Assembly (NCBI GenBank): GCA_944349335.1
Contig: CALVMW010000001.1
Span: 16,309 to 80,308, forward strand
Reading direction: 5' to 3'
Length of the DNA stretch: 64,000 nt
Source: an uncultured Bacilli bacterium
GTDB taxonomy: Bacteria; Bacillota_I; Bacilli_A; RFN20; CAG-288
The notes below the pieces were generated by a model, which saw only the letters and a list, made by a program, of their open reading frames with translations, did not search any database and was not told where the DNA came from. Positions within the stretch are counted from its first letter, which is position 1, and each line of letters opens with the position of its first letter. A program made the position numbers and the translations under genes. Positions 39,772 through 48,322 of the stretch are shown in pieces.

Positions 39772-40548
39772 TTTATCTCTTTTATAGATTCCTAACTTTC
39801 TTTCGATTTTACCTTTAACTAAGTAGAGAACACCATCCATCAATAATGAAAGAATGATAACAAGTAAGACATAAGCCATCATCAGTTTAAAATCAACATT
39901 ACTATATGCTTGATAAATACTCATACCTAATCCAACCGTTGAAGAAGTATAGGAAAAAGTTTCTGCCATTATTTGGACTTTTAATCCTAACGATAAGCTT
40001 TGAATTATACCTAATAAAATATAATTTAAGGATAAAGGCATTAAGATATTAGTTAAATTCGATATGTGATTTTTTCCTTTTAAGCGGATTATCATTTCAT
40101 ATTGTTGATAATTTTTATTGATACCTTCTAATGTTGCTTGATAAATTATTGGAAATAGTATCATGAATACAACATATATAGATGCATTAGGAACAAAAAC
40201 GATCAATAATAAAATAATGGCAACTGTTGGAATAGCTTTTAAAACAGTGATCAATGGAGAAAGTATCTTTGCTATAGGGTTATAATAACCTGCTATTGTG
40301 CCTAATATAACTCCCCCTATAGTCGAAAAAATTAAAGCGATAAAAAGTCGTAATAAAGTATAACCGATAGCTGCATATGTAGTAGGATTTATAAGTAATA
40401 AGAAAGCTTCACTTAAACACTGAAAAAACTCTGGGAGAAATAATTGATCAGTTGCAAAAGCGATAATCTCCCAAAGTAAAATCAGCAAAATAATTCCTAT
40501 GCCATATAAAACAAAGCGATTATTAAATATTTTTTTTAATTTATTCAT
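39769..40548 (-). CDS. ABC transporter permease (NitT/TauT-ThiX type)
   Basis: 259 residues with about six membrane spans (about 14-31, 60-85, 95-118, 120-140, 175-200, 222-245). BPD_transp_1 fold with the start LLILLWEIIAFATDQLFLPEF typical of SsuC/TauC/ThiX permeases and a weakly kept EAA loop (YEMIIRLKGKNHISNLTNILMP, read in parts), normally EAA...G......P. It overlaps the binding lipoprotein gene (ATGA). No ATPase gene of this class lies next to it, so the partner must be elsewhere. Substrate unknown; relatives carry nitrate, sulfonates, or thiamine precursors. Confidence 0.85.
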   Translation of the reverse strand: MNKLKKIFNNRFVLYGIGIILLILLWEIIAFATDQLFLPEFFQCLSEAFLLLINPTTYAAIGYTLLRLFIALIFSTIGGVILGTIAGYYNPIAKILSPLITVLKAIPTVAIILLLIVFVPNASIYVVFMILFPIIYQATLEGINKNYQQYEMIIRLKGKNHISNLTNILMPLSLNYILLGIIQSLSLGLKVQIMAETFSYTSSTVGLGMSIYQAYSNVDFKLMMAYVLLVIILSLLMDGVLYLVKGKIERKLGIYKRDK

Positions 40549-41600
40549 CCTTCAAAAGCTGCTTTAAAAGCTAAATCAGGAACTAAGCCTTGTCCGTAAG
40601 AAACTACATAATCATCAGGTGAGAATGTCTCATCAGTATCATTTCCAGTGCTAACAACATAAAGATTTCCGAAAGTGACCATCCTGACTAATGAATAATT
40701 ATCACCAGCTAATTTCATACCATTAACAGAGTCAAAGATAATGAAATCACTTTCAGCGGAAGCAAAAGCAGCTTGAACGGTTTGCGCAGAACCTGTCACT
40801 AGATTATCACTTGAAGCAAAAGCAGTTAAAGCAGCAGAGGGAGCACCGGAAGGAGAAGTGACTGTAAATTCTAGTTCAGAAGTTGTTTCACTAGTTGAAG
40901 GATTGTAGTCAGTAGAATAATAAGTAGAGAATGGAGATGAAGAAAAATCAATTCCTAAAGGTTCATTGAAAATAGAAAATTCATCTTTACTAGGATTATC
41001 GTCTCTAGCGATAAATGCTAAGCCATTTGTCTCTTGAACACCTTTTAAAACGTTCGCATTAAAGCCAAAACGAGAGCTTTGAACACTGACGTCACTAGAG
41101 TAATTATTCATATTTGTTACTGCTTGGCTACCACCTGAGATTAGATCATCAATAGCAGCATCAAAAGTATTTAAAAACTTCTCAATACTTTCTTTTTTAG
41201 ACTCGTCTTCTTCAAGTGATTTTTTAATAAATAATCCAGCTTGCGGAAAACCTTCAGTACTAAACTTCTTACCGAATTCTTGAGCAACATCATATTTAAT
41301 TGATAAGTCAGTCGCTTTTGATTCATTTATCATACTAGCATAAATAATAGGATATGAGGAAATAACGTAATCAACCTTAGTTCCTTCATGCATTCCTAAG
41401 GTGAGAATAGGTCCGGTATCACCAACAGAAGAAACATAAGCGTCTATATATTCTTTAGTTTCATTTACAGTATCATCAAAGGAACTATCAGTTGATGAAC
41501 TTGAAATATTAGAAGAAGAGACTAAAGAAGAAGTACCTTGACAGGAAAAAAGAATAGAAATTGTCAAAAAAGATAATAAAGTTAACGATATTTTTTTCAT
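40545..41600 (-). CDS. Substrate-binding lipoprotein, NMT1/TauA-like, with lobes in permuted order
   Basis: 351 residues. Signal peptide MKKISLTLLSFLTISILFSC with lipobox LFSC (Cys20), then a Ser-rich linker. Residues about 48-232 look like the C-terminal lobe and tail of an NMT1-type protein: KVDYVISSYPIIYASM (VDYAVLPEP-like), FPQAGLFIKKSLEED (YPQAGLVVK-like), then a tail ending FSTYYSTDY. Residues about 243-351 look like the N-terminal lobe: EFTVTSPSGAPSAALTAF, SDFIIFDSV, LVRMVTFGNLYVVS, YGQGLVPDLAFKAAFEG, where the family normally crosses into the C-lobe but the protein ends. So the lobe order appears reversed behind an intact signal peptide. ATG 41600 is preferred to TTG 41621. It binds solute for the adjacent permease. 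Confidence 0.7.
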   Translation of the reverse strand: MKKISLTLLSFLTISILFSCQGTSSLVSSSNISSSSTDSSFDDTVNETKEYIDAYVSSVGDTGPILTLGMHEGTKVDYVISSYPIIYASMINESKATDLSIKYDVAQEFGKKFSTEGFPQAGLFIKKSLEEDESKKESIEKFLNTFDAAIDDLISGGSQAVTNMNNYSSDVSVQSSRFGFNANVLKGVQETNGLAFIARDDNPSKDEFSIFNEPLGIDFSSSPFSTYYSTDYNPSTSETTSELEFTVTSPSGAPSAALTAFASSDNLVTGSAQTVQAAFASAESDFIIFDSVNGMKLAGDNYSLVRMVTFGNLYVVSTGNDTDETFSPDDYVVSYGQGLVPDLAFKAAFEG

Positions 41601-41617
41601 AATAGTTATAAGTCCTT

Positions 41618-42805
41618 TCAATCGTTTATAAGTTCGCTGATCACTGAGCCGATCTCATTAGGTGAAGGAGTGATACCATAATTTTCTAATATGGTTCTAC
41701 CAATGTCAGCAAAAGTATCTCTCTCATTAAGCAACTTACCATTATTATAAGAAGTTGAGAAAGCTATAAGAGGAACTTTTTCTCTTGTATGGTCTGTTCC
41801 TGTATGAGTAGGATCATTACCATGGTCAGCAGTTATTAAAAGTAGGTCATCTTTGTTTAAGCAATTGATTAAGTCACATAATTGTGTATCGAAGGCTTCA
41901 ATAGCATCTCCATAACCAAGAGGATTGCGGCGATGACCATATAATGAATCGAAATCAACTAAGTTTACAAAACAGAGACCAGTAAAATCTCTTTTAGCAA
42001 TAGCGATAGTTTGATTCATTCCATCTTCATTTGAGGTAGTGTGAATAGATTCATCGATTCCAGTTCCATCGAAGATATCGTGAATTTTACCGACACCTAT
42101 AACCTTTTTGCCGGCTCTTTGTAAATCATTTAAAGCGATAGTACATCCGACTGGAAGAGCATAATCTCTTCTATCAGAGGTTCTAACAAAATGATCTTTA
42201 TCTTCACCGATGAAAGGTCTAGCGATAATTCGTCCAACCTTCCATTCTTTTTTCATTGTGATCCTTCTTGCAATTTCACAAATCTTATAAAGTTCATCTA
42301 AAGGAATAACAGCAGTATTAGCCGCAATCTGTAGAACAGAATCAGAGGATGTATAGACAATAATTGAGCCTTCTCTCATCGACTGTTCACCTAAATCATA
42401 GATGATCTGTGTACCACTAGCAGCGATATTTCCAATTATTTTACGTCCGCTTTCCTTTTCTAATTCATCAATTAATTCTTTAGGAAAACCAGTATCAGTA
42501 AAGGTAACTAATGGTTCTAAAGTCAATTTTCCCATCATTTCTTGATGACCGGTAAGTGTATCTTTTCCATTCGATTTTTCATTTAATTTCATGGTGTAAG
42601 AGTGAGGATGAGAAACTTTTGAAGTTCCTAAAATATCCCCTAAATCTCCGATACCTAAATAATTCATGACCGGTACTTTAAGACCGCCCTTCTTTTCAGA
42701 AACATGGACCCAAGTATTAGTTCCGGCATCACCAAACTTATCAGCATCAGCCATCGCACCTATACCGACTGAATCCATCACTATCAAAAATATACGTTTA
42801 AACAT
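41618..42805 (-). CDS. deoB: Phosphopentomutase
   Basis: 395 residues, alkaline-phosphatase superfamily. Metal and nucleophile motifs: IVMDSVGIGAMADADKFGD, GKDTLTGHQEM (phosphothreonine loop), VDFDSLYGHRRNPLGY, ADHGNDPTHTGTDHTRE. Interconverts (deoxy)ribose-1- and 5-phosphate, linking nucleoside breakdown to the pentose pathway; this fits the nucleoside importer and cytidine deaminase in the window. Shine-Dalgarno AGAGGT. It may have an internal promoter: TATAAT on the - strand at 42824-42829 with a T-rich spacer and a poor -35. The stop overlaps the lipoprotein reading frame. Confidence 0.95.
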   Translation of the reverse strand: MFKRIFLIVMDSVGIGAMADADKFGDAGTNTWVHVSEKKGGLKVPVMNYLGIGDLGDILGTSKVSHPHSYTMKLNEKSNGKDTLTGHQEMMGKLTLEPLVTFTDTGFPKELIDELEKESGRKIIGNIAASGTQIIYDLGEQSMREGSIIVYTSSDSVLQIAANTAVIPLDELYKICEIARRITMKKEWKVGRIIARPFIGEDKDHFVRTSDRRDYALPVGCTIALNDLQRAGKKVIGVGKIHDIFDGTGIDESIHTTSNEDGMNQTIAIAKRDFTGLCFVNLVDFDSLYGHRRNPLGYGDAIEAFDTQLCDLINCLNKDDLLLITADHGNDPTHTGTDHTREKVPLIAFSTSYNNGKLLNERDTFADIGRTILENYGITPSPNEIGSVISELIND

Positions 42806-42860
42806 ATTTTTTACCTCTAAATAATTATACTAAAAAAAAATATTCGATGTTGCGATATGA

Positions 42861-43718
42861 TTATCTTTTCATCGCTTTATCATAGATTTCTCTTTCCTTT
42901 TTCTTACTGACATGAGTATATATCTCGGTAGTTTCTATATTTTTGTGACCTAATAGCGTCTGTACTTGTCTAAGATTAGCTCCATTTTCAAGCAAGTTTG
43001 TTGCAAAGGTATGACGGAATAAGTGTGGGTGAATATTTTTTTTGATACCTTTTTCTAAAGCATATTTTTTGATTTCTAAAAACAAATATTGACGAGAAAC
43101 TCTTTTACCATTTTGATGAACAAAAACAAACGGATTTACTATTTTTTCTCGCTGCTGTAAATAAAGTGTTAAATAGCTTGCTAATTCCTCACTAAAAGGA
43201 ACAATTCTCTCCTTACTTCCTTTACCTAATACTTTTAAATGTAAAGCTGTAAAATTGATGTCCTCTATTTTTAAATTACAAAGTTCAGATACTCTTAATC
43301 CGCAATAATAACACATCTCGATCATGACTAAGTCAAGAAGACCCTTATAAGTCTTAATATCAGGAGCAGAAAATAAAAGACTAACTTCAGATATAGTTAA
43401 TATATCAGGAAGTTTTCTTTCTTTTTTAGGGATTTTTATCTCAGAGATAACAATTGAAGTTTTATTTTCATTTTTTAAGAATTTTAAAAAGCTTTTAATC
43501 GCTGTCGACTTCCTAATCACAGAAGTCCTCTTATATTTTTTATCATTTAAATAAATTAAATACTCACTAAAATCTTCCAAAGTTACCTCTTTTTTATTTT
43601 TACTAGAAAAGTAATCAAAAAATTGTTGGAGATCTTTTTTATAAGCCTCAAGTGTTTTTTTACTATCCCCTTTTTCAGTCGCTAAGTAAATAAGAAAATT
43701 TTCAATTTCTTCATTCAT
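42861..43718 (-). CDS. xerD: Tyrosine recombinase XerC/XerD-type
   Basis: 285 residues. N-terminal SAM-like core-binding domain (1-85, FLIYLATEKGDSKKTLEAYKKD in parts); catalytic domain with Arg in YCGLRVSELCNL, Lys in LGKGSKERIVPF, HxxRH in HPHLFRHTFATNLLENGA, His in LLGHKNIETTEIYTHVS and the nucleophile Tyr in the same block (IYTH). All six active residues are present. Resolves chromosome dimers at dif; C versus D type cannot be told from sequence alone. It overlaps dinB by 8 bases. Confidence 0.9.
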   Translation of the reverse strand: MNEEIENFLIYLATEKGDSKKTLEAYKKDLQQFFDYFSSKNKKEVTLEDFSEYLIYLNDKKYKRTSVIRKSTAIKSFLKFLKNENKTSIVISEIKIPKKERKLPDILTISEVSLLFSAPDIKTYKGLLDLVMIEMCYYCGLRVSELCNLKIEDINFTALHLKVLGKGSKERIVPFSEELASYLTLYLQQREKIVNPFVFVHQNGKRVSRQYLFLEIKKYALEKGIKKNIHPHLFRHTFATNLLENGANLRQVQTLLGHKNIETTEIYTHVSKKKEREIYDKAMKR

Positions 43719-44730
43719 CTTCTATTTTTTCAGCTCCAACTCCGATTAATCTTAACGGCTTATGATCATAAAATTCCTCAAATAATTTAGAGACAACTAA
43801 AAATATTTCGCTTTCATCTGATGTTGATTTAATAGTTTGTCTTTTACTTCTTGTACTAAAATTGTTATCTCTTAATTTAATCGAAATTGAGGTAGCTTTC
43901 TTTCTCTTCTTTTTAAGCTCTTTAACTAGTTCAACTACACAATATTTAAAATCTTCAATCAGTTCATCTTCATTAGAGACGTCAAAAGATAAAGTCCTTT
44001 CAACTGAGATCGATTTAGGATCTCTATAATCGCTATCAACTATATTATCTCCATAACCATTAGCATGAGCTTGATGATAAGTAAAACTTTTCCCAAGTAG
44101 CCTTTTCATTCTTTCATCATCAGTTTTAGCTAGATCACCGATAGTATTTATACCTAACTCCACTAATCGAGGTGCAGATTTTTTTCCGATTCCATACATT
44201 TTTTCAATTTTGATCGGCCACAAAATTTCCGGTATATCTTTTTTCATTATAATAGTGATACCTAATGGTTTTTTATAATCAGAAGCCATCTTCGCTAAAA
44301 ATTTTGTTTCACCTAAACCTATAGAACATTTTAATTGGCAAGTTTTATATAGATTTAATTGCAAATCAAATAAATAATCGTAATAAGGTTCTTTTATTTG
44401 ATCAGTCATATCGATATAACATTCATCAATAGACGCTTGTTGAATAATAGGATAGCGTTCTCTTAAATAGGAAAAAAAGCGTTCAGAAAGAAGCTTATAA
44501 TAAGAATAATGTACATCAATAATTATTAAATCAGGACATTTTATTAAAGCCTCAGAAGTACTCATTCCAGAGTAAACACCGGCTTTTCTAGCTTCATAGG
44601 ATGAAGTAGAAATAACTCCGCGATTATGGTCAGAACCGATAGCGATAGCTTTATTAGCTAACTTCGGATTTAATAAAACTTCAGCCTGAGCAAAAAAGGC
44701 ATTTAAATCGATATGTACAATTTTTTTCAT
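43711..44730 (-). CDS. dinB: DNA polymerase IV (Y-family, DinB)
   Basis: 339 residues. Palm/fingers motifs VHIDLNAFFAQAEVLLNP, STSSYEARKAGVYSGM and the catalytic QASIDECYIDMT; HhH thumb region MYGIGKKSAPRLVELGI; little-finger domain SVERTLSFDVS. The C-terminus stops at RLIGVGAEKIEDE, without the QLxLF clamp-binding tail of most DinB proteins. Translesion polymerase; overlaps recN (4 bases) and xerD, forming a repair/recombination segment in the long - strand operon. Confidence 0.94.
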   Translation of the reverse strand: MKKIVHIDLNAFFAQAEVLLNPKLANKAIAIGSDHNRGVISTSSYEARKAGVYSGMSTSEALIKCPDLIIIDVHYSYYKLLSERFFSYLRERYPIIQQASIDECYIDMTDQIKEPYYDYLFDLQLNLYKTCQLKCSIGLGETKFLAKMASDYKKPLGITIIMKKDIPEILWPIKIEKMYGIGKKSAPRLVELGINTIGDLAKTDDERMKRLLGKSFTYHQAHANGYGDNIVDSDYRDPKSISVERTLSFDVSNEDELIEDFKYCVVELVKELKKKRKKATSISIKLRDNNFSTRSKRQTIKSTSDESEIFLVVSKLFEEFYDHKPLRLIGVGAEKIEDE

Positions 44731-46364
44731 CGATATTCTCGGATCAGATTTTTCGCTTGCTCAATTGAGGATTCTGTCACTTCAGAACTTGAAAGCATCT
44801 TAGCAACTTCGCTAATAAAAGCTTCCTCATCTAATTTACTGACCGTCGTCAAGGTTTTATCTGAGATGACGACTTTTTTAACTAGTAACGATTCTTTTGA
44901 ACTTGCTACAACTTGCGGTAAGTGACTGATGACAATAACCTGTGATAAAGAAGATATCGCTAAAATCTTTCTTGCCATTAAGGTTGCGATACGCCCAGAG
45001 ACACCAGTATCGATCTCATCAAAAATAATTGTCGGAGTAGGTGATATCTTATTCAAAACAACCTTTAAAGAGAGCATTAAACGCGAATTTTCTCCACCGC
45101 TGATAGCTTTTTTTATCTCTTGATAAGGTAAGCCAGGATTTAGTCTTACTAAGAAACTGATCTCATCGATACCATTACTATTTAATTCACATTCATTAAA
45201 GTCAATTAAAAAATCAGCTTCTAATGCTAAATCTTTCATCTCAAAAGAGATCATTTGCGCTAATTCTTCGGCTTTCTTTTTACGAATTATAGAAATGGAT
45301 TTAGCTAAACTTAAAGCTTCACTCTTTAAGTTTTTAATCTTCTTATCTAAGTCTTCTAAAATCATTTGATAATGGTCAGCTTGGTCAATTTTAGCTTTAA
45401 AGCTAGCTAAAGCATCAAGTATTTCTTTAGTAGTCCTACCATATTTCATCTGTAAACTCTTTAAGGAATATAGTCTTGAGTTTATATAATCTAATCGGCC
45501 TTTATCAAAATCGAGCGATTGATAATGATTATCAAGTTCGGTAAATTTATCTTCAAATTCTTCTAAAGATTGTAAACAAGCTGACACTTCATTTTTTAGT
45601 GAACTATTTTCAAGGCCGCGCATTTCTTTTCGTAAACTAGCTAAGATATCAAAAAGAGAAATCTCGCCATTATTGATAGTTTTTTGTATTTCATTATAGG
45701 CTTCTTCAATCTTCTCATAGTCATGCATCGCTTTATATTCTTCTTCAAGTTCTTCGATTTCATTTTCTTTTAAATGATATTTTTCAATCTCTTGAATCTG
45801 ATAATTTAAGTAATCTAAATCGATGAAGCGGTTATCCTCTTTAACACGATTTAACTCTTTTTTACTTTCTAAAAGATCATGATAAGTATCTTGGTATTGT
45901 TTCAATAAATCATGCAATTCAACTATCGCAAACTTATCAAGATAAGATAGCTGCTTTTCACTATTTAAAAGAAGAGAATTCTCACCTTGAGAATGAATAT
46001 CAACTAATGCTCGAAAGAGGTTTTTACACTCAGATAAGGTTACAATATTACCATTGATATAAGTGGTGGAGGAATTTTTAGTGACCTTTCTTTTTATAAT
46101 GATTCTATCATCCATCAAATAGGAGAAGACTTCATCACTAGCAGCTTCATTAACATAGGAAAAAACGCCTGTTATAACTAACGGTTTATCTTCTTCACGC
46201 AGTAAAGTTTTGTCAGCTTTTCCACCCAGTAATAAATTTAAAGCAGTGATAATTAAAGATTTACCAGCACCGGTCTCACCTACTAAAGAAATATAATTTG
46301 AAGTAAATTCAATATCACTATTTTCGATAGTCGCTAAGTTAGTAATCGTCAATTCTTCGAGCAT
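44727..46364 (-). CDS. recN: DNA repair protein RecN
   Basis: 545-residue SMC-like ATPase used in double-strand-break repair. Walker A LVGETGAGKSLIITAL, long coiled-coil arms about 150-345 with a central break, signature ISGGENSRLMLSLK, Walker B IIFDEIDTGVSGRIA and the VISHLPQVVAS His switch. Start MLEELTITNLATIE is typical. It overlaps dxs by 16 bases. In Bacillus argR lies between dxs/tlyA and recN; here it is missing. Confidence 0.95.
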   Translation of the reverse strand: MLEELTITNLATIENSDIEFTSNYISLVGETGAGKSLIITALNLLLGGKADKTLLREEDKPLVITGVFSYVNEAASDEVFSYLMDDRIIIKRKVTKNSSTTYINGNIVTLSECKNLFRALVDIHSQGENSLLLNSEKQLSYLDKFAIVELHDLLKQYQDTYHDLLESKKELNRVKEDNRFIDLDYLNYQIQEIEKYHLKENEIEELEEEYKAMHDYEKIEEAYNEIQKTINNGEISLFDILASLRKEMRGLENSSLKNEVSACLQSLEEFEDKFTELDNHYQSLDFDKGRLDYINSRLYSLKSLQMKYGRTTKEILDALASFKAKIDQADHYQMILEDLDKKIKNLKSEALSLAKSISIIRKKKAEELAQMISFEMKDLALEADFLIDFNECELNSNGIDEISFLVRLNPGLPYQEIKKAISGGENSRLMLSLKVVLNKISPTPTIIFDEIDTGVSGRIATLMARKILAISSLSQVIVISHLPQVVASSKESLLVKKVVISDKTLTTVSKLDEEAFISEVAKMLSSSEVTESSIEQAKNLIREYR

Positions 46365-48139
46365 ATTTCCTCCTCGATCATTTTATATACGCTATCTACA
46401 TCCATCTTATAATATTCTAAAAGTTTCTCATTCGAACCGTAAGTATAAAAATCAACAGCAAAAGAATAATAGTGAACCTTTATTTTTAGATTATTACGAG
46501 CTACATATTGAAGAATCAAGGAGCAGGTTCCTTCTTTTGTTGAACAGGCATCATAAATAAATATCTCATCTTTATTCCTAAGTAGTTCTTGTAACACTTC
46601 ATCTTTAGGTAATAGATCAGTTAAGATGACAGAATTAAAATTTAACTTCTTAGCTAACTTATATCCTAATGGACCTATACCTATAAATAATTTGGTTGAT
46701 TGTGAGTTATTTATTATCGCTTTTTCTTTGTCATAAGAGATTATATCAGCTTTAATAGCTTCTTCTTTAGGTATTCTAAAAAAGATTGAACCCTGACTAG
46801 TAAAAAATAATTCTTCAGCTAGATAATTAAATGATATTTCATCATATGGCATAAATATTTGGGTATTAGGAATCGTTTTTAAAAAGCTAACATCATATAA
46901 ACCATGATGAGAAGGACCATCTTCATTAGCTAATCCGGCTCTTTCCACAAAGATAAAAGAATCGCTTTTATTTCTAATTAAATCTTCGAATATTTGATCG
47001 TAACTTCTTTGCATAAAAGTAGAATATATATCTAAAATCGGATGAAGACCTTTAAGAGAAATACCAGTGATAAAACTAAAAGCGTGTTCTTCACTTATAC
47101 CGACATCGATACATCTATTTGGATATTGCGCAAAAAGTGAATTTAGCTTAGAACCATATTTCATCGCTGGCGTTAAAAGGATAGTTTTATTATCTTCCTT
47201 CATTTTTCGCGCTAAAAAATCAACTTTAAGATCAGTAAATGAGGTAGTAGAACTTTTAAGATTAACACCGTGATATAAACCGATCTCATCTTCCATAGCC
47301 AGAGGATAACCGCAACCTTTTATCGTCAAAACATGGATGATTAAAGGAGAAGAAGTAAAAGATTTAGCTTTATTAAATGCAAGATTTAAAGCACGAAAAT
47401 CATGTCCATCAAAAGGACCCATATACTTTATTCCCATCGTTTCAAAAATAGTCGGTTTTAAAACGATAGAACGAATATAGTCTTTAATCTTCTTAAGTCC
47501 CCAGTAGATTTTTTTTCTAATTTTACCACCATTTAAACTCCTGGAAAAGAAAGCGGAAGTTTTAAAATAAAATGAGGAATTTCTCAATTTAACAAATGAA
47601 TTATGCATGAAAGAAACATCTTTAGAAATGCCCATGCCATTATCATTTAAAATAACTATCAAATTAGTCTCTTTATCAGTAGCTAATAGAGATAATGCTT
47701 CAAAGGCTGTGCCATTTGTAATCGATGCATCACCGATGATGCAGATTGTATAAGAATTATCATTAAGAAGTTTTTTAGCTTTAGCAACACCATAAGCAAT
47801 GGAAAGAGCAGAACCTGCATGACCATTATAAATCTTATCAGCTATCGATTCTTGAGGGTCAGAAAAAGGAGCGACACCTGAAAAAGTTCTTATTTTAGAT
47901 AAATCTCTTTTAGTTAAAGCTTTATAGGCATAAGTTTGATGACCGACATCAAATATAATATCATCCTTATACGGATCAAAATGGCGCAATAAAGTAATTA
48001 TTATCTCTACTATTCCTAGATTAGAGGACAAGTGTCCACCATTTTTCTTCGTGGCAAAATAAATCTCTTTTCTTAATGAAGTAGCAAGAGATTTTAATTC
48101 TTCTTCATCGAAGTCGATAAGTTTATTCTTCGACCTCAT
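46349..48139 (-). CDS. dxs: 1-deoxy-D-xylulose-5-phosphate synthase
   Basis: 596 residues; first MEP-pathway enzyme, condensing pyruvate and glyceraldehyde-3-P with thiamine diphosphate. Blocks: GGHLSSNLGIVEI, FDVGHQTYAYK, GHAGSALSIAYG, ThDP site GDASITNGTAFEAL (normally GDGALTGG), LNDNGMGIS, YMGPFDGHD, catalytic GISEEHAFSF (normally GIAEQHA), ERAGLANEDGPSHHGLYD. Slightly short and divergent but complete in order. ATG 48139 is chosen because the upstream GTG 48163 lacks a Shine-Dalgarno; only a weak purine stretch precedes either. It overlaps xseB. ispA, usually between xseB and dxs, is absent. Confidence 0.92.
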   Translation of the reverse strand: MRSKNKLIDFDEEELKSLATSLRKEIYFATKKNGGHLSSNLGIVEIIITLLRHFDPYKDDIIFDVGHQTYAYKALTKRDLSKIRTFSGVAPFSDPQESIADKIYNGHAGSALSIAYGVAKAKKLLNDNSYTICIIGDASITNGTAFEALSLLATDKETNLIVILNDNGMGISKDVSFMHNSFVKLRNSSFYFKTSAFFSRSLNGGKIRKKIYWGLKKIKDYIRSIVLKPTIFETMGIKYMGPFDGHDFRALNLAFNKAKSFTSSPLIIHVLTIKGCGYPLAMEDEIGLYHGVNLKSSTTSFTDLKVDFLARKMKEDNKTILLTPAMKYGSKLNSLFAQYPNRCIDVGISEEHAFSFITGISLKGLHPILDIYSTFMQRSYDQIFEDLIRNKSDSFIFVERAGLANEDGPSHHGLYDVSFLKTIPNTQIFMPYDEISFNYLAEELFFTSQGSIFFRIPKEEAIKADIISYDKEKAIINNSQSTKLFIGIGPLGYKLAKKLNFNSVILTDLLPKDEVLQELLRNKDEIFIYDACSTKEGTCSLILQYVARNNLKIKVHYYSFAVDFYTYGSNEKLLEYYKMDVDSVYKMIEEEICSKN

Positions 48140-48317
48140 CTTTAACTTCTTTTTGTAACTCACCGAGTCTCTTCTCCATCTCTGAAGCTAATTCCTTGCC
48201 ATAATCATAGCATTTTTTAGCTTCATCTAAAGAGATATCTTTAGAAAGTTTCTCTAAAACTTTTTCACATTCCTTTTCCATCTCTTCATATGTCATATCT
48301 TGTATTTTTTTACTCAT
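48123..48317 (-). CDS. xseB: Exodeoxyribonuclease VII small subunit
   Basis: 64 residues. Small all-helical protein with the family core MTYEEMEKECEKVLEKLS, then ISLDEAKKCYDYGKELASEMEKRL (in parts), the expected two-helix hairpin. ATG 48317 follows GAGGTG; the upstream GTG 48326 is part of that site. Several XseB chains bind one XseA. Overlaps dxs by 17 bases and follows xseA directly. Confidence 0.9.
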   Translation of the reverse strand: MSKKIQDMTYEEMEKECEKVLEKLSKDISLDEAKKCYDYGKELASEMEKRLGELQKEVKDEVEE

Positions 48318-48322
48318 AATTC

